Source of the DNA: Filosporella fistucella
Lineage: Eukaryota; Ascomycota; Leotiomycetes; Helotiales
NCBI GenBank assembly: GCA_030077755.1
Contig: JAQJZZ010000008.1
Span: 2,480,001 to 2,544,000, forward strand
Reading direction: 5' to 3'
DNA: 64,000 nucleotides
Positions 1 through 12,636 of this stretch are shown here, piece by piece. The translations under genes and the position numbers were made by a program. The notes beneath the pieces were generated by a model that saw only the letters and a list, made by a program, of their open reading frames with translations, made no database searches and was not told the DNA's origin. Position 1 is the first letter of the stretch, and every line of letters begins with the position of its first letter.

Positions 1-415
1 AGAATTTCGTCTTTAAAATGGTAGGTGTCACTTATAAACCTATTGAAATGCTAATACCAGTAAGTTTTGCATTATGCAAGGGTCAGGAAGGACTTCGTCT
101 TTGGGATCTTCCGGGTTAGGTGTGGGGGGAGACGAGGGATGTTTGTCAGGGTTCTCCTAAAGATGAATTGTTGTCCATCACGACTTTACTATTAGGCTAC
201 TTGCATACCACTGCTTCAATAATGAGTAGTACTGATTGCGAGGAACGATATTATCAGGAGGTCAGTCAGTTGAAAGGCAGTTTGGGTAGATTAATGGTAA
301 CTGAATTTGGTCTCCTATTTTGATCTGCAAACCTACTAATTCATCCAGAGTTTCTAGAGGGAATAAACAGCTGCTTTTTGGCCTACCAATAGGCTAACTG
401 GAGTATGATCGGCAC
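1..415. other. 3' flank, no gene seen
   Basis: This is the region downstream of the alpha-galactosidase stop codon. The only open stretch is a 67-codon frame at 120-323 with no recognisable composition. I see no repeat or RNA gene. Confidence 0.5.
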
Positions 416-2080
416 TCATTTCTCTATTACCTCAACCCCACTTGGCAATGCAACAACCTGAGCATTTGTCTCATAGCCACATTTTTGCACAGTGACTGCG
501 CCTTTATCTCCCTCTGTAAGACAGTCTCCGGTCGCCTTGCTCTTCAAATTCCCCTCGTAAAGATACTCCCATCTCTGATTTCTCTTACCCTTGCACTTGC
601 CCATCTCAACCCTTCCATTTCCTACGTCAGTCAAACAGCTTGTAGTATCGACGATGCTTCTGATTGTTCCATCATCTCTTGTTTGCCATACCTGTCCATC
701 GGATCCGGTAGAGTTAGTCCAACTGAGTCCAGATGAAGAAGTAGACAAGGTGTTGAGAGAAAACGTATTGAATATCATTCCGGTAGGTGTGATATCACAT
801 GCACTCCCTCCCATTGAGATCCTCAACACAGTAGTGCCGTGGGATGGCACATTGGCTGCGGTGACCTGCTCATGTGCCCAGGATACCTTGCCCGTCCACA
901 AGTCCTTCACTTTCACAAGCGGAAGTGCGGGCAGCCCGATTCTATTGAAGGAGACGCTATGACTAGCGGGTTTGTTGCCTCGATTGATCATAGTGAGGAG
1001 GCGATCTCCATTGGCCAAATTCTTTGTCAAGACATCCCATGTTCCATCTTGGCTCACGAGAGTAGCTTGCAATGCTAGCGGATCCTGATCGACCGCAATC
1101 AAATCCTTATTCGTCAAGTACTCGATCTCTGCTGCTGAGAAATTGGATACAATGGCACTCACAATGAGCGGAGCGGAAAGCGAGGACCAGATAGCCATGT
1201 GAGATTTCTTTTCATCCAATGTGTAGTCGAAATGATCCACGTTGAGGAAATCAGGGTCATTGAAGTAGCCTGGCTTTTGGTAGCGCGCTAATCTTACTTC
1301 TTGGCCGTAATTGAACATGATGCTATCCCACCCTGTAATGTCCGGCCAGTACGAAGTCGAGTTAAAGACCAGTGTATCTCGTGAATGTCGCGCCAATTGA
1401 CCGTACTTTGGAACCCAATTCATTACCGAGTACCAATCTGTTAAGTTCGCTGCTTCAGCAAAGTACGCGGGAGCTGATTCCGAGAATACCATTGGATTCT
1501 TCATGCTGCTGAGAATCTTGTGCCATTTGCCATAGACTGCCTTATACTCTGATTCAGTGCCAGTTGGCATGTTACAGCCATCAAGCTTCACGTATTCGAA
1601 GCCCCATGATGCAAAAGTCTCTGCATCGAGTTCTTCGTATCCGAAAGCCCCCGGGTAACCACCACAGCTCAAATTTCCGGCATCAGTATAAATTCCTGGT
1701 ATGAAACCCAGACCTTTGACATATTCTGTTAACCATGGCAGCCCACGTGGAAATTTCTGAGAATCCCAGATCATTGACCCATTGGAAGCTCGCTCCATGG
1801 TGCTCCAACAATCGTCAAGGTTAATGCGATTATATCCAGCTGCCAACATCCCGTTTTTTACCATTGCTTGTGCCGTGTCAACGAAGACTGACTCATTGAG
1901 TCCACACATGAGTGCGGCCCAATTATTGAATCCCTAGGAGGTCAGCTCTGTGCCTGCAATATTGGACTGTACTGATAGCCTTACCATCGGAGGGGTAGGC
2001 TGAAGAACAGTAGCTTTTGAGAGTACATATGGGAGTGTAACTACTCCAAACAACATCTTGCCAATCTTCTTGAGACCCAT
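416..2080 (-). CDS. Secreted alpha-galactosidase, GH27, with C-terminal ricin-like domain
   Basis: Hydrolyses terminal alpha-1,6-linked galactose from galactomannan or raffinose-type sugars outside the cell. Exons on the minus strand are 2080-1985 and 1933-416; the 51-nt intron (1934-1984) rejoins PTPPM to GFNNWAALM, the standard GH27 opening. The product is about 537 residues. I start at 2080 because MGLKKIGKMLFGVV begins a signal-peptide-like segment; a longer in-frame start at 2185 would bury it. YVKLDGCN near residue 150 holds the nucleophile Asp, and NDPDFL and the Asp of RHSRD match other GH27 active-site blocks. From about residue 410 the chain has paired cysteines and a QRW motif typical of a ricin-type (CBM13-like) beta-trefoil. 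The family call is certain; substrate preference is not visible. Confidence 0.93.
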
Positions 2081-2990
2081 GTCAAAACAGCGGTCAATTG
2101 AAAGCTTGAGGCTGAAGACAAGCAATTCTGGTGTGGAGAAAGTCACTTCTTCTCCTGCCGCAAATTCTAGCGAGTTGGATGCCATCTTGGCTGTAGTACC
2201 TCGCTGCTACTTATTGTTCCTCCTCATTGTCGACCAAAATCGACGACGGATCGTTACACACAGTCTCACGGCCATTGGGTCGCGTTGTTCCATCGGAAGT
2301 TTTATCCGGCAGCTTGTTTCCCCGCACTGGGCAGTTTTTTGGGGAGAGTGGGAATGGGAGACGACACGTGGAAATACACACGATCGATATCTCTTGATTG
2401 AAACGTTACTATAGCCCGCATGGGAAGAATGAGACGATTATATAAAAATAGGAAGGTCGGGAGATGAAACTGGGACGGTCTGGTATCAGCGGATAGATAT
2501 CATATCGATCTAAGTGTCGATCAGATTGATGAAGGTGGATGAGATGTGTGGGTGTGGGTGTGGTTGTGGTTGCCTATGATGGTCCGGGCCGGTCACCGTA
2601 CAGACTGCAGATATACTTCTTCTACCCCTTCTTCTTCCCCACAACAAACTATTTTTGAACATCTTGGTATGCGGGCTCATGGCTCAAGATTCATTCTATG
2701 CTCTTGGCATCGTGGCCATTTTCTTTGGCAATTATCAACTGAGCCATTGAGAGACAGATCCCAGATGATGGCTCAATCTCGGATTCAGGCTGAGTAAATT
2801 TTCACGCTTCTATTTCCGACGCGTGGATGTTCTTGTTCTGGGATTGACGGAGGATGTATAGCCATGACGGAATGCTACGCTCGCGATGTCCTAATTCCCT
2901 TATGTTTGCAAATGCTTCTAGTGTTTCTGTTCCTGACTAGCAGAATTGTGATTCTCGGCCAACCTTGCCAGCATCACAAACGCCGCCAAT
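2081..2990. promoter_or_regulatory. Divergent intergenic region, GH27 / spherulin-4
   Basis: About 0.9 kb between two head-to-head carbohydrate-active genes, so it should hold both promoters. A GTGTGGGT-type run lies near 2545-2575. A hydrophobic reading frame (about 2898-2960, one frame off the downstream gene) is discussed with the spherulin-4 gene. No clear TATA box could be assigned. Confidence 0.4.
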
Positions 2991-3806
2991 ATGGTGAATC
3001 CAGCTTTTGTATTCCTTCCTTTGTACTTGTATCCTTACAATACTTCCTCGTGGGCAAACATCACTGCGTCGATAGCAACGAATCCTAATCTCAACTTCGA
3101 AGTCGTCATCGCACCAAATTTGGAGTATATATATCCAGACAAGAACTACGAGGTTGCGCTAGAAAGTCTCAACAATTTCACCAATGTCAAAACTCTTGGA
3201 TATGTTTCAACATCCTGGACGCAGAGAGATATCAAGAGTGTCGAAGCAGAAATTACTGCTTACGCAGCCTGGGGAAGTTACAGCAACCCGAATATCGCAG
3301 TACAAGGAATTTTCTTCGACGAAGTCACGTCGTCAACATCAAATTACTCACTAGAGTATATGAGAAATCTGACGGCTTTTGCAAAGACAGCGCTAGGACC
3401 TGGAAGGCGGCAAATTGTATTCAACCCTGGGGTAGCTGTGGATCCAGTCTTTTACGACATGGCAGATTTGGTTACAGTCTTCGAGAACTCATGGGAAGCA
3501 TTTAATCTAACCGCAATAAATGTTATTCCTTGGGACCTCCAAGCCAGGTCGATATACCTCATACACCATTTCCCAAGCGATGATCCATTGCAAGCTGATT
3601 TGATCAATAACCTTACGGATTCGAACGTTGGAGGATTTCTCATCACGACACAGCAAAGCTATAACGAATTGTCAGAATTATGGACGGAATTCTGCACAGA
3701 ATTGGCGGACAAGGTGGATGGAGGAGACATGCCAAATGGGGACGTATACCCTGTGCATGGCAATGCTCCGGCCAGGTCGAATACGACTGTTTCTGTAGTA
3801 CGATGA
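2991..3806 (+). CDS. Spherulin-4-like protein (GH135-type fold), N-terminus uncertain
   Basis: A 271-residue open frame of the spherulation-specific family 4. Relatives include fungal GH135 enzymes such as Aspergillus Sph3, which cut galactosaminogalactan. FVFLPLYLYP opens the first barrel strand, GIFFDEVTS carries the adjacent Asp-Glu pair used for catalysis in Sph3, and VFENSW gives a further Glu on a later strand. Several N-x-S/T sites suggest a secretory route, yet the frame as read has no signal sequence. It is open back to about 2952, and a hydrophobic stretch (MLLVFLFLTSR, from 2910) sits directly upstream in another frame. That could be a missed exon, a one-base frameshift or coincidence. 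I kept the first ATG, at 2991. Family confidence is high; the 5' end is low. Confidence 0.8.
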   Translation: MVNPAFVFLPLYLYPYNTSSWANITASIATNPNLNFEVVIAPNLEYIYPDKNYEVALESLNNFTNVKTLGYVSTSWTQRDIKSVEAEITAYAAWGSYSNPNIAVQGIFFDEVTSSTSNYSLEYMRNLTAFAKTALGPGRRQIVFNPGVAVDPVFYDMADLVTVFENSWEAFNLTAINVIPWDLQARSIYLIHHFPSDDPLQADLINNLTDSNVGGFLITTQQSYNELSELWTEFCTELADKVDGGDMPNGDVYPVHGNAPARSNTTVSVVR

Positions 3807-5757
3807 CATCGAAAGTGAAGGTCAGGATCCGGGTGTACATATTATGCATATCAAGGATGGAAAATAGATTCGGCTTTCGATGGCGAAGAGCCTCGGTGAC
3901 AAGGGAAGCAGTATTTTGTACCGTGAATCGATTGAGTTGCACGTTGCTGAACCCCATTCACAGCATGGCTGCGAGAAAGAGATATGAATTTCCAACCAAG
4001 GCAAAAGGTCAAGTGGGGCGGCCTGGTTCCATTTTCCAGGTGCTCTTGAATCACCGCCGTCGCGGCGCTCCATTCTCATTTCCAAGACACGATTTCGTCT
4101 GAATTTTATATTGATACTCTTGCTTCGGTCCGACCCAAAAAGTACATCTTCTTATTTCTTGCTGAAAGCCTTGTTTATGGACTTCAAGAAGCTGGGATCA
4201 CAATCCAAGATTTTTTGGATCAAGACGGAGCCAACAACGACCACATTTTATATTTCCTCTTTGTAGGAATCCGTGGAATCCGGCCCACAAATCAGTACTC
4301 CTCAAATTTCCAAACGTCTAGATCTTGTAATTTCCGCAATCTTTCGGAATTGATACTTCTCTACCGAGAAACTTTTTTTCTTTTACATGCACTTCAACAA
4401 GGACATTTCCCTTTTCTAAATATTGTCATGAGTCCTTCCTTTTCCCAACGTAGCTCAAGAACGGCACCAAGCTTTTCTCGGTAGAATAATACCGACGAAA
4501 ACAGCGACTTCCAGTTGCACTTGCCCTCTTAGCTGTGCTCTCGTAACTCCCCTGACCAACTCGTCACCCTTTCTCCTCTTGACTCTTAAATGACGCATAT
4601 ATGTGTTTTTCACTCAGGCAACAGCCAAGTTTCCCATTTACTTATAATTAACATTGAAACAAGTTCGTCGTGAAGCATAAGCACTAAAAGAGCTCCACAG
4701 CCTCGTCGGCCTTCGGAGTTCAACATGCAGAGTTCAACATGCAGCCTTGTATCCGGGTGTCCCATATCCCCAACATTGCTATAGCACACCAATCGGGTGC
4801 TTCACCCTCTTCCTGCTTCAAACTGAATCAATTCTGCGGAAGCGGTGTATGTTGCTCTAAACATGTCTTGGCAATGTGGACGTTTTAGGCTCTGATTTCT
4901 AAGCTTTTGAGGAACGGTCGAATATCCTCCCGGATTGCTGTTGTAATGTAGATCTACGGAGTAGTTGACTCAAAACTGTAGTTTATCGGCCAACCCTTTT
5001 AGGCAGTCAGAAAGTCTATTATCTCAAGCAGCGCACAGAGCGCTTTTATGAAGAAAGAGGCGTGGTATCGGACTCTGTTTGCCTATCGCAATGCACTCCA
5101 GAAAATAAACCCCTCCCTTTGTGCAACCCCCGACTTGACAGCCTCGCTCAATGGCAACGAATAAGGGTGAGCATACCATGACAGTCAACGAACTGAGCTA
5201 ATGACTCAATAACTTACTCATTGGCCAAGTGGAGTGCATGGCTCATAATTTGTAACTTTGGGCTTCACTCGGGTATCTGAAGGTGGAGTGACATCCATTT
5301 TTCGAGACCCATCTTCACCAATCACTGAACCAGATAACGTCCACAATACCTACTCCGTACTAAATTTCTTCTTCCGGGATGGGCGGCGGGGAGCCAGTTT
5401 ATAAACTCAAGTATGACCCACTCGGTCAACAACAGTTTCTTAGTCCGATCTTAAACCCGAGGGAGAGATTTAGTGCACCAAGCTGTCCGAGACCTCATCA
5501 GTCCCCTGCCAGAAAAAAATAATAGCTTGCCATTGTTTTGTTTCCATCCATCCCTCTAGATCTACTTATTTCTTCCCCTCTTTACAAACAAAAGCTGTCC
5601 CAAGTTTTCATTCCTTAATTCTAATTTTCTTCTCTTCTCCTTCCTTTCTTCTTTTGATTGCTTCCTCCCCGCAAAGTCAGAAAAGCCTATCACAATCTGG
5701 AACCCTGCAACAGCGACTCAGTCAGTGTCTTTGGCGAGAACCGCCACCGACGCAGAC
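3807..5757. promoter_or_regulatory. Long 5' region of the ABC transporter
   Basis: No gene seen in about 1.95 kb. It contains a 14-bp direct duplication (agttcaacatgcag twice, 4717-4744), a TCCGTGGA element at 4270, and pyrimidine-rich sequence (about 5540-5670) just before the start, typical of fungal 5' leaders. Confidence 0.5.
4270..4277 (+). promoter_or_regulatory. PDRE-like element TCCGTGGA
   Basis: Exact match to one form of the yeast pleiotropic drug response element bound by Pdr1/Pdr3-type Zn2Cys6 factors. It lies about 1.5 kb upstream of a PDR pump. One 8-mer in 64 kb can be chance, and the regulators in this fungus may differ, so this is only suggestive. Confidence 0.25.
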
Positions 5758-8700
5758 ATGTCTGAGAAAGCCACAGGCACCTACGAACCTTCTCCAAAAG
5801 CTCTCGAGGAGTCTCCAGCTGCCAACCCATCCCCAACGCGAACTTCCATTTCCTCAATTGAAACACAGCGCGAGAATGTCCGCGCCGCGAATCCCAATGG
5901 CTTTGTCCGCACAACTTCTGGAGTGGACGTCAAAGCGGCAGAGGAAGAATTTGCAACTCTGCAGAGGGAGTTGAGCGGCATAAGTCAGACGAGTAGACGA
6001 ATGAGCAGGACGCAGAGCAGAAAGAGCACCAAGGAAAAAGATGTGGAAAAGACTGCCACATCAGAATCGAGTACGGACGATGAACAATTTGATTTGGAGG
6101 CTACCCTGAGGGGTAACCACACCGTAAGCAATATTTCCTTGACTTTTCAACCTTAATCAGAATGATGGCTCGGATGATGAGCTTGATTCGCCAACTGCAG
6201 CATAATCATTGTGTCCTCTTTAGCATGTAGTGTAAGAAATTTAAACTCTACACTTACTGACCTCTCCGCAGGCAGAAAAAGAATCCGGAATCCGCTCAAA
6301 GCATATCGGTGTCATATGGGACAATCTGACAGTATCCGGCACGGGTGGCGTTACCAATTTCGTGAAGACTTTTCCAGATGCGTTTATCAGCTTCTTTAAT
6401 GTCGTTGAAACAGCTATGAACATAATTGGTGTGGGGAAAAAGGGCCGCGAAGTTAAAATTCTCCAGGATTTCCGAGGGGTAGTGAATCCGGGGGAAATGG
6501 TTCTTGTGCTCGGAAGGCCCGGATCTGGATGTACCACTTTTTTGAAGGTTATCGCAAATCAAAGGTTCGGATATACGGGTGTAGACGGTGAAGTTTTATA
6601 TGGGCCTTTTGACTCGACTACTTTTGCAAAGCAATATCGTGGAGAAGCCGTGTACAATCAAGAAGATGATGTACATCACCCAACACTCACTGTCGGCCAA
6701 ACCTTGGGCTTTGCACTCGATACGAAAACTCCTGGAAAGCGGCCTCATGGAATGTCGAAGGCGGATTTCAAGGACAAAGTCATCACGACCTTGCTGAGAA
6801 TGTTCAACATTGAGCATACAAGAAACACTATTGTTGGAAACCCATTTGTGAGAGGTGTATCCGGAGGAGAGAGGAAGCGTGTGTCAATCGCCGAAATGAT
6901 GGTAACATCCGGCTCAGTCTGCTGCTGGGACAACTCCACCCGTGGACTAGATGCCTCGACCGCCCTCGATTACGCCAAGTCACTCCGAGTTATGACCAAT
7001 ATTTACAAAACGACTACTTTTGTTTCCTTGTACCAAGCGAGTGAGAACATTTACAAGCAATTCGACAAAGTCCTGGTACTCGACAACGGACGACAAGTAT
7101 ACTTTGGACCCGCAGGTGAAGCTCGAAAATACTTCGAGGGTCTAGGATTCAAAGAAAAGCCCCGTCAAACGTCACCCGATTTCCTGACCGGTTGTACTGA
7201 TGAGTTCGAGCGTGAATACGCAGAAGGTCGCTCAGCCGCCAATGCACCTCATTCGCCAGACTCACTGGCAGAAGCGTTTAAGAGTTCCAAGTTTTCGACT
7301 TCATTGGAAGGGGAGATGACCCAATACCGAAAGGTCATTGCAGAGGACAAGCAGAGACATGAGGATTTCCAGGTCGCAGTGCATGATAGTAAGCGGAAGG
7401 GGGCTTCCAAGAAGTCTGTTTACAGTATTCCATACTACCTCCAAATCTGGGCTTTGATGCAACGCCAATTCCTCATCAAATGGCAGGACAAGTTTTCGCT
7501 TGTCGTTTCCTGGATTACTTCCATCACAATCGCCATTGTTCTGGGAACAGTCTGGTTGAACCTACCCAAAACCTCAGCGGGAGCCTTCACCCGTGGTGGC
7601 CTCCTCTTCATCTCTCTACTTTTCAATGCCTTTCAAGCTTTCGCCGAGCTGGCAAGTACCATGATTGGTCGTCCGATTGTGAACAAACACAAGGCCTATA
7701 CGTTTCATCGTCCTTCCGCTCTCTGGATCGCACAGATAATTATCGACACAGCGTTTTCGGCCGTGCAGATATTGGTATTTTCCATCATCGTATATTTCAT
7801 GTGCGGTCTTGTCCGTGACGCAGGAGCATTCTTTACGTTCTATTTAATTATCGTCTCCGGTTACCTAGCCATGACGCTCTTCTTCAGAACTGTAGGATGT
7901 CTCTGCCCTGATTTCGATTACGCAATCAAATTTGCTGCAACAATCATCACACTGTTTGTAATCACTTCTGGTTATATCATTCAATATCAGAGCGAGAAGG
8001 TCTGGCTGAGATGGATTTACTGGATTAATGCTCTTGGATTGGGTTTCTCCGCGCTCATGGAGAACGAGTTTTCAAGACTCACTTTGACTTGTACGTCCGA
8101 GTCTCTCATTCCCTCAGGGCCAGGATACGACAACCTTGCCAACCAAGTTTGTACCCTGCCTGGTTCTGTAGCAGGTACGGACCAGGTTTCTGGCTCCGCA
8201 TATATTACGCAAGGTTTCTCATATGCTCCAGATGAGCTCTGGCGCAACTTTGGAATTATCATTGCTCTCATCGTCGCTTTCCTGATCTCCAACGCTACGC
8301 TAGGAGAGTGGTTGAATTTTGGCGCAGGAGGCAACACTGCAAAGGTGTTCCAGAAATCGAACAAGGAGCGCGATGAGCTAAACGCTGCCCTGGTTGCCAA
8401 ACGTGACCGACGCAGGACTACGAAGGGAGAGGAAGCTGGATCAGAATTGAATATCACGTCAAAGGCAGTTTTGACTTGGGAAGGTCTAAACTACGACGTC
8501 CCTACACCAGCAGGAGAATTGCGCTTATTGAACAACATCTACGGTTACGTAAAGCCTGGTGAACTCACGGCGCTGATGGGCGCGTCTGGAGCTGGAAAGA
8601 CCACTCTTCTCGACGTGCTTGCTTCAAGAAAGAATATTGGAGTCATTACCGGAGATGTTCTTGTTGATGGCATCGCACCAGGAACTTCCTTCCAACGTGG

Positions 8701-10408
8701 AACGTCGTACGCAGAACAACTCGACGTCCACGAGCCAACCCAGACCGTGCGTGAAGCCTTGCGCTTTTCAGCTGATCTTCGCCAACCTTTCGAGGTCCCA
8801 CAATCGGAGAAATATGCTTACGTGGAGGAAGTACTTTCTCTACTTGAAATGGAAGATATGGCTGATGCCATCATCGGCGACCCTGAATCCGGATTGGCTG
8901 TCGAACAAAGAAAACGAGTCACAATCGGTGTAGAGCTCGCTGCCAAACCAGAACTCCTGCTCTTCCTCGACGAGCCTACCTCTGGTCTAGATTCTCAATC
9001 CGCATTCAATATCGTAAGATTCCTGAAGAAACTCGCGGGAGCTGGTCAGGCTATCCTGTGTACCATCCATCAGCCAAACGCTGCACTGTTCGAGAACTTT
9101 GATCGTTTGCTTTTGTTACAGAGAGGTGGTCAGACTGTCTATTTTGGTGATATCGGGAAGGATGCTTGCGTCTTGCTCGATTATCTCCGTCGCCATGGTG
9201 CAGAGTGTCCGCCTGACGCCAATCCAGCTGAATACATGCTTGATGCGATAGGAGCGGGGCAAGCACCTAGAGTCGGAGACAGAGACTGGGCTGAAATTTT
9301 CGCTGACTCGCCTGAGCTGGCAAATATCAAAGACACCATTTCTCAGATGAAGACAGCTCGATTGGCTGAAGTAGGGTCAAACTTCAAGTCAGACGAGAAG
9401 GAATTCGCTACTCCATTAATGCATCAGTTGAAGGTCGTCCAGAAACGTACCAATCTCGCTTTCTGGCGCTCACCCAATTACGGTTTCACAAGACTTTTCA
9501 ACCATGTCATTATTGCTCTCCTGACCGGTCTGGCGTACCTGAATCTCGACGACAGCAGACAATCCCTTCAGTACCGTGTCTTTGTCATCTTCCAGGTCAC
9601 TGTCTTGCCTGCTCTCATTTTGGCACAGGTTGAGCCAAAGTATGCTCTCAGCAGAATGATTTACTATCGTGAAGCGTCTTCGAAGATGTACGGACAATTC
9701 GCATTCGCTTCGTCGCTTGTTGTAGCAGAAATGCCATACTCGGTTCTCTGCGCTGTCGGGTTTTTCTTACCTCTCTACTATATGCCTGGTTTTCAGCACG
9801 CAAGCTCGCGAGCCGGTTACCAATTCTTCATGGTTCTTATCACAGAGCTCTTCTCGGTGACACTTGGTCAAATGGTTGCTGCTATCACACCTTCTCCATT
9901 CATTAGCGCGCTACTCAATCCTTTCATCATCATCACATTTGCTCTCTTCTGCGGTGTCACTATCCCTAAGCCCCAGATCCCAGGCTTCTGGAGAGCGTGG
10001 TTGTATCAATTGGACCCCTTCACTCGTCTCATCGGCGGAATGGTCGTCACTGAATTACACGACAGACCAGTAACCTGTCTTTCTTCCGAACTGCAGAAGT
10101 TCACTGCGCCTATGGGCCAAACGTGTGGAGATTACATGGCGCCGTACTTTGAGAGAGGAGGCCCTGGATATATCGTCGACAATGCAACAAGTGCATGCCA
10201 GTACTGTGCTTACAAAGTCGGTGATCAGTTTTATGCTGCGCTCGACCTGAGCTTCGATAACCGCTGGAGAGATCTCGGAATATTGATTGCGTTTATCGGC
10301 AGTAATTTGATCTTCTTGTTCTTAGGTGTAAGTCCCCTCCTCCCTTGTTACGTTGATATTGTGCTGATCAAGAGTTAGTCGAGATACCTTAATTTCAATC
10401 GGAGGTAG
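5758..10408 (+). CDS. Full-size PDR-type ABC transporter (ABCG, CDR1/Pdr5-like)
   Basis: Plasma-membrane ATP-driven efflux pump for azoles, plant defence compounds or other hydrophobic substrates. Exons 5758-6123, 6272-10327 and 10379-10408 give 1483 residues in the (NBD-TMD)2 order. NBD1 has GRPGSGCTT near residue 203 (Cys in place of the Walker A Lys), VSGGERKRVS, and CWDNSTRGLD. NBD2 has GASGAGKTT near 892, the degenerate signature VEQRKRV, and LLFLDEPTSGLD. This complementary decay of the two sites is normal for fungal PDR pumps. Start 5758 (gacATG, MSEKATGT) is the first ATG in frame. The last intron (51 nt) replaces a short read-through end with the usual basic C-terminus SRYLNFNRR. Intron 1 is 148 nt and could hide a small exon. 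Substrates cannot be read from sequence. Confidence 0.95.
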
Positions 10409-12589
10409 ATATTAGGGGAGGAAATACAGGAGGAGGAAGAAGAAGAAGAAGAAGAAGAAAGAATCACTTGATTTCTTGTTTATGAGTACATTACCGAAAT
10501 TTCCTATGTCTGTTAATAAGATTTTAGGTTTGTCGTGGCTGTTCATAGAAAGTGGGTTGGGGTTGCATATAGAAGGAGCGTATTTGTATTGTATATAAAG
10601 CAGATTCATACTGTCGATGAAAATAGCAAAATAAAAATCAGTATTATTTTACCAGTTTCTTGTGTCTTCTCTTTTGTTCCCTATTGTTCTTGTAACATGC
10701 AGATGTGGCGACTGCTGGTTGTATGTGCCTATAGACGTCATCCACCTCCTAACTAGGAAATTAAGGTTATTCTGTACTTTGCCTAGCAGAATTCCAAAGG
10801 AGTATGTTTTTTTCTAGTGCAAACATATTTCTTCCTCGAGCAAAGCCATTCCCAAGGCAAGGTGCCATAATCACCATCAGCTAGCTAGTTGGTGTTCCTC
10901 CATAAGCTACAATATCATTTCATGGCCCCCCAAAAGCGGCTCGTTCAAGGCCCCGTTTTTCGAACGATAGACCGAAGTTCGAATCTAGAACGCGCCGAGA
11001 AAAAATCACAGTGTATGCAAGCCAGCAGGACGGCAGAAGTCATGCAGGTACTTAGTCCTAGTTTGCTCGATATTTCAAGTACCGGTTCTACATCATGACA
11101 TGACGCATGTTTCGGAGCTGATCCCCGCTTCTGCAGCACCTGAGAACATAATATGTCACTAAGCGTATCTTCAGAGCTTCATTGATATGGAGAAATCTGC
11201 TGGGAAGAGCTGAAGAACCGTATTCCAGGAGTGCAAAGGCAAAACTTTGGTGTGGCCAAACGTTTTGTGGGGAGGTTTGGGAGCTGGGGATTAGGTCAGA
11301 TATCACTCGCTACTGCTAGGACGACAGGGAACTGAGTCGTGGGCCATGTGGCGGTTGTTAGCTTGATATGTCTCAGTACTACCAACGCGGGGAAGGGAAA
11401 TCATGCAGTAGTTCGAGAAACCTCTTGGGACGATTTGGCGCGTCGATGGGGAGGGGGGGAGTTCGATAAAACTTTCCCATCATGTATTGGTTAGGAGCAA
11501 TGTTCCACGTGCTCTGATCGCCAGGAGCCGAGCTGCTTACCAAAGTCAGGTATTACGTAGTATGTCAAACAGCCTTCTAGCATTTTATACCACTAAACCA
11601 AGGAAAGTATAGCTGATCTTTAGCACCTGAGGTTGTTTAAACCTCCATACTCGTGCTATTGGTTCATGGGCTTGAGATCATGTAAGAAAAATGTGCGATC
11701 TTGCGATGATTACAGATCGTATCGATCGGCATGCTATTGAACCCCAGAGTGAGTACGGGTTTAGTCCTAGAGGGACGAGAGCAGTTGAAATCAAGTTGCT
11801 GGAATTGTACCTCTGCCGTACAATTCACCAGTGCTCGAGTAGGTGGCTGCTCTAGGTCCATAACCCCCGACACCTTATAGTACTGATATTGGAAGGGCAA
11901 GCGATCTAAACGTATCAGCGACTCAATCCGCAAGATGCAGCAGTACCATATGATTGCATACATACTTCAGGATGGTCTGTGAAATTTGCAGTAGAGTATC
12001 AGCGGAATTGATTGTGGTGGTTCTGTCTCGATCGATGCTTCTGTCGCGGAGAATCCGTACGATCGGTTGAAGACTTAAGCGCCCGAAAATATTATCAGAT
12101 GCGCTGATAATGGCCTGAAGAACAACCCATTCTCACATGTTGGTTGTCTTGGGCGCAACAAAATTACTTCTGTTCGTAATTGCTTGCGCTGGGACCCGAG
12201 AGCAAGCAAACCCACAAGTGCATCGCGATCACATCGTCTCGCCCAATTCCCTTTGAGTCGTTCGAACAACAGCAGAGCTCCATCAGTATGCTGATCACTC
12301 TCATGATCATGATCATGATTTTGATGGCAGAGTACGATCCGCATGAAACGCAACAATTGTGATGTTGCTGTCTCCACCAAAATTCAAAGTGGCCTGACCT
12401 GACTCAAGGGCCAGAACCAAATTCAGCCACAAATGCAGGGGTCGAAAAGAAGGGACCACCACCAGCTCCAGATCAGGTCTGCTTGAGGACCCGATTGCAA
12501 GGCAAATTTAAACACAATCTTGGGTTCACCAACCTGATTATCAAGTATCTCTGGCTCGGATTGAAACATGCCTGCTACAGCATCAGAGC
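10409..12589. other. Intergenic, no supported gene
   Basis: About 2.2 kb with only short frames. It begins with the transporter 3' UTR, including a GAA microsatellite, and ends with the phytochrome 5' leader and an upstream ORF. A tRNA-like T-loop string near 10979 was checked and rejected. Confidence 0.5.
10431..10461 (+). repeat. GAA/AGG microsatellite
   Basis: An imperfect purine-rich trinucleotide run just after the ABC transporter stop codon, probably in the 3' UTR. Confidence 0.85.
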
Positions 12590-12636
12590 ATGTCAACAGA
12601 CTCTCCAACACCTCTGGAGTTTCCATCGCGAGATGA
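12568..12636 (+). promoter_or_regulatory. Upstream ORF overlapping the phytochrome start
   Basis: An ATG 22 nt before the phytochrome ATG opens a 22-codon frame that runs past the main start in another frame and ends at TGA 12634-12636. If transcribed it would restrain translation of the photoreceptor. The transcription start is unknown. Confidence 0.4.

Noticed and set aside
5725..5757. Longer N-terminus of the ABC transporter from 5725
   Set aside because: The codon at 5725 is GTG. The first ATG in this frame is 5758, which gives a family-typical start.
6124..6156. Read-through end of ABC transporter exon 1
   Set aside because: It is intron sequence: GTAAGC at 6124 to CTCCGCAG at 6271 joins RGNHT to AEKESGIR in phase, as in related pumps.
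10889..11000. GTTCGAATC string resembling a tRNA T-loop
   Set aside because: The flanking bases do not pair into a T-stem, and no acceptor stem or anticodon arm could be drawn around it.
12300..12320. TGATCA/ATCATG short repeats
   Set aside because: A simple low-complexity palindromic run without context for a binding site.
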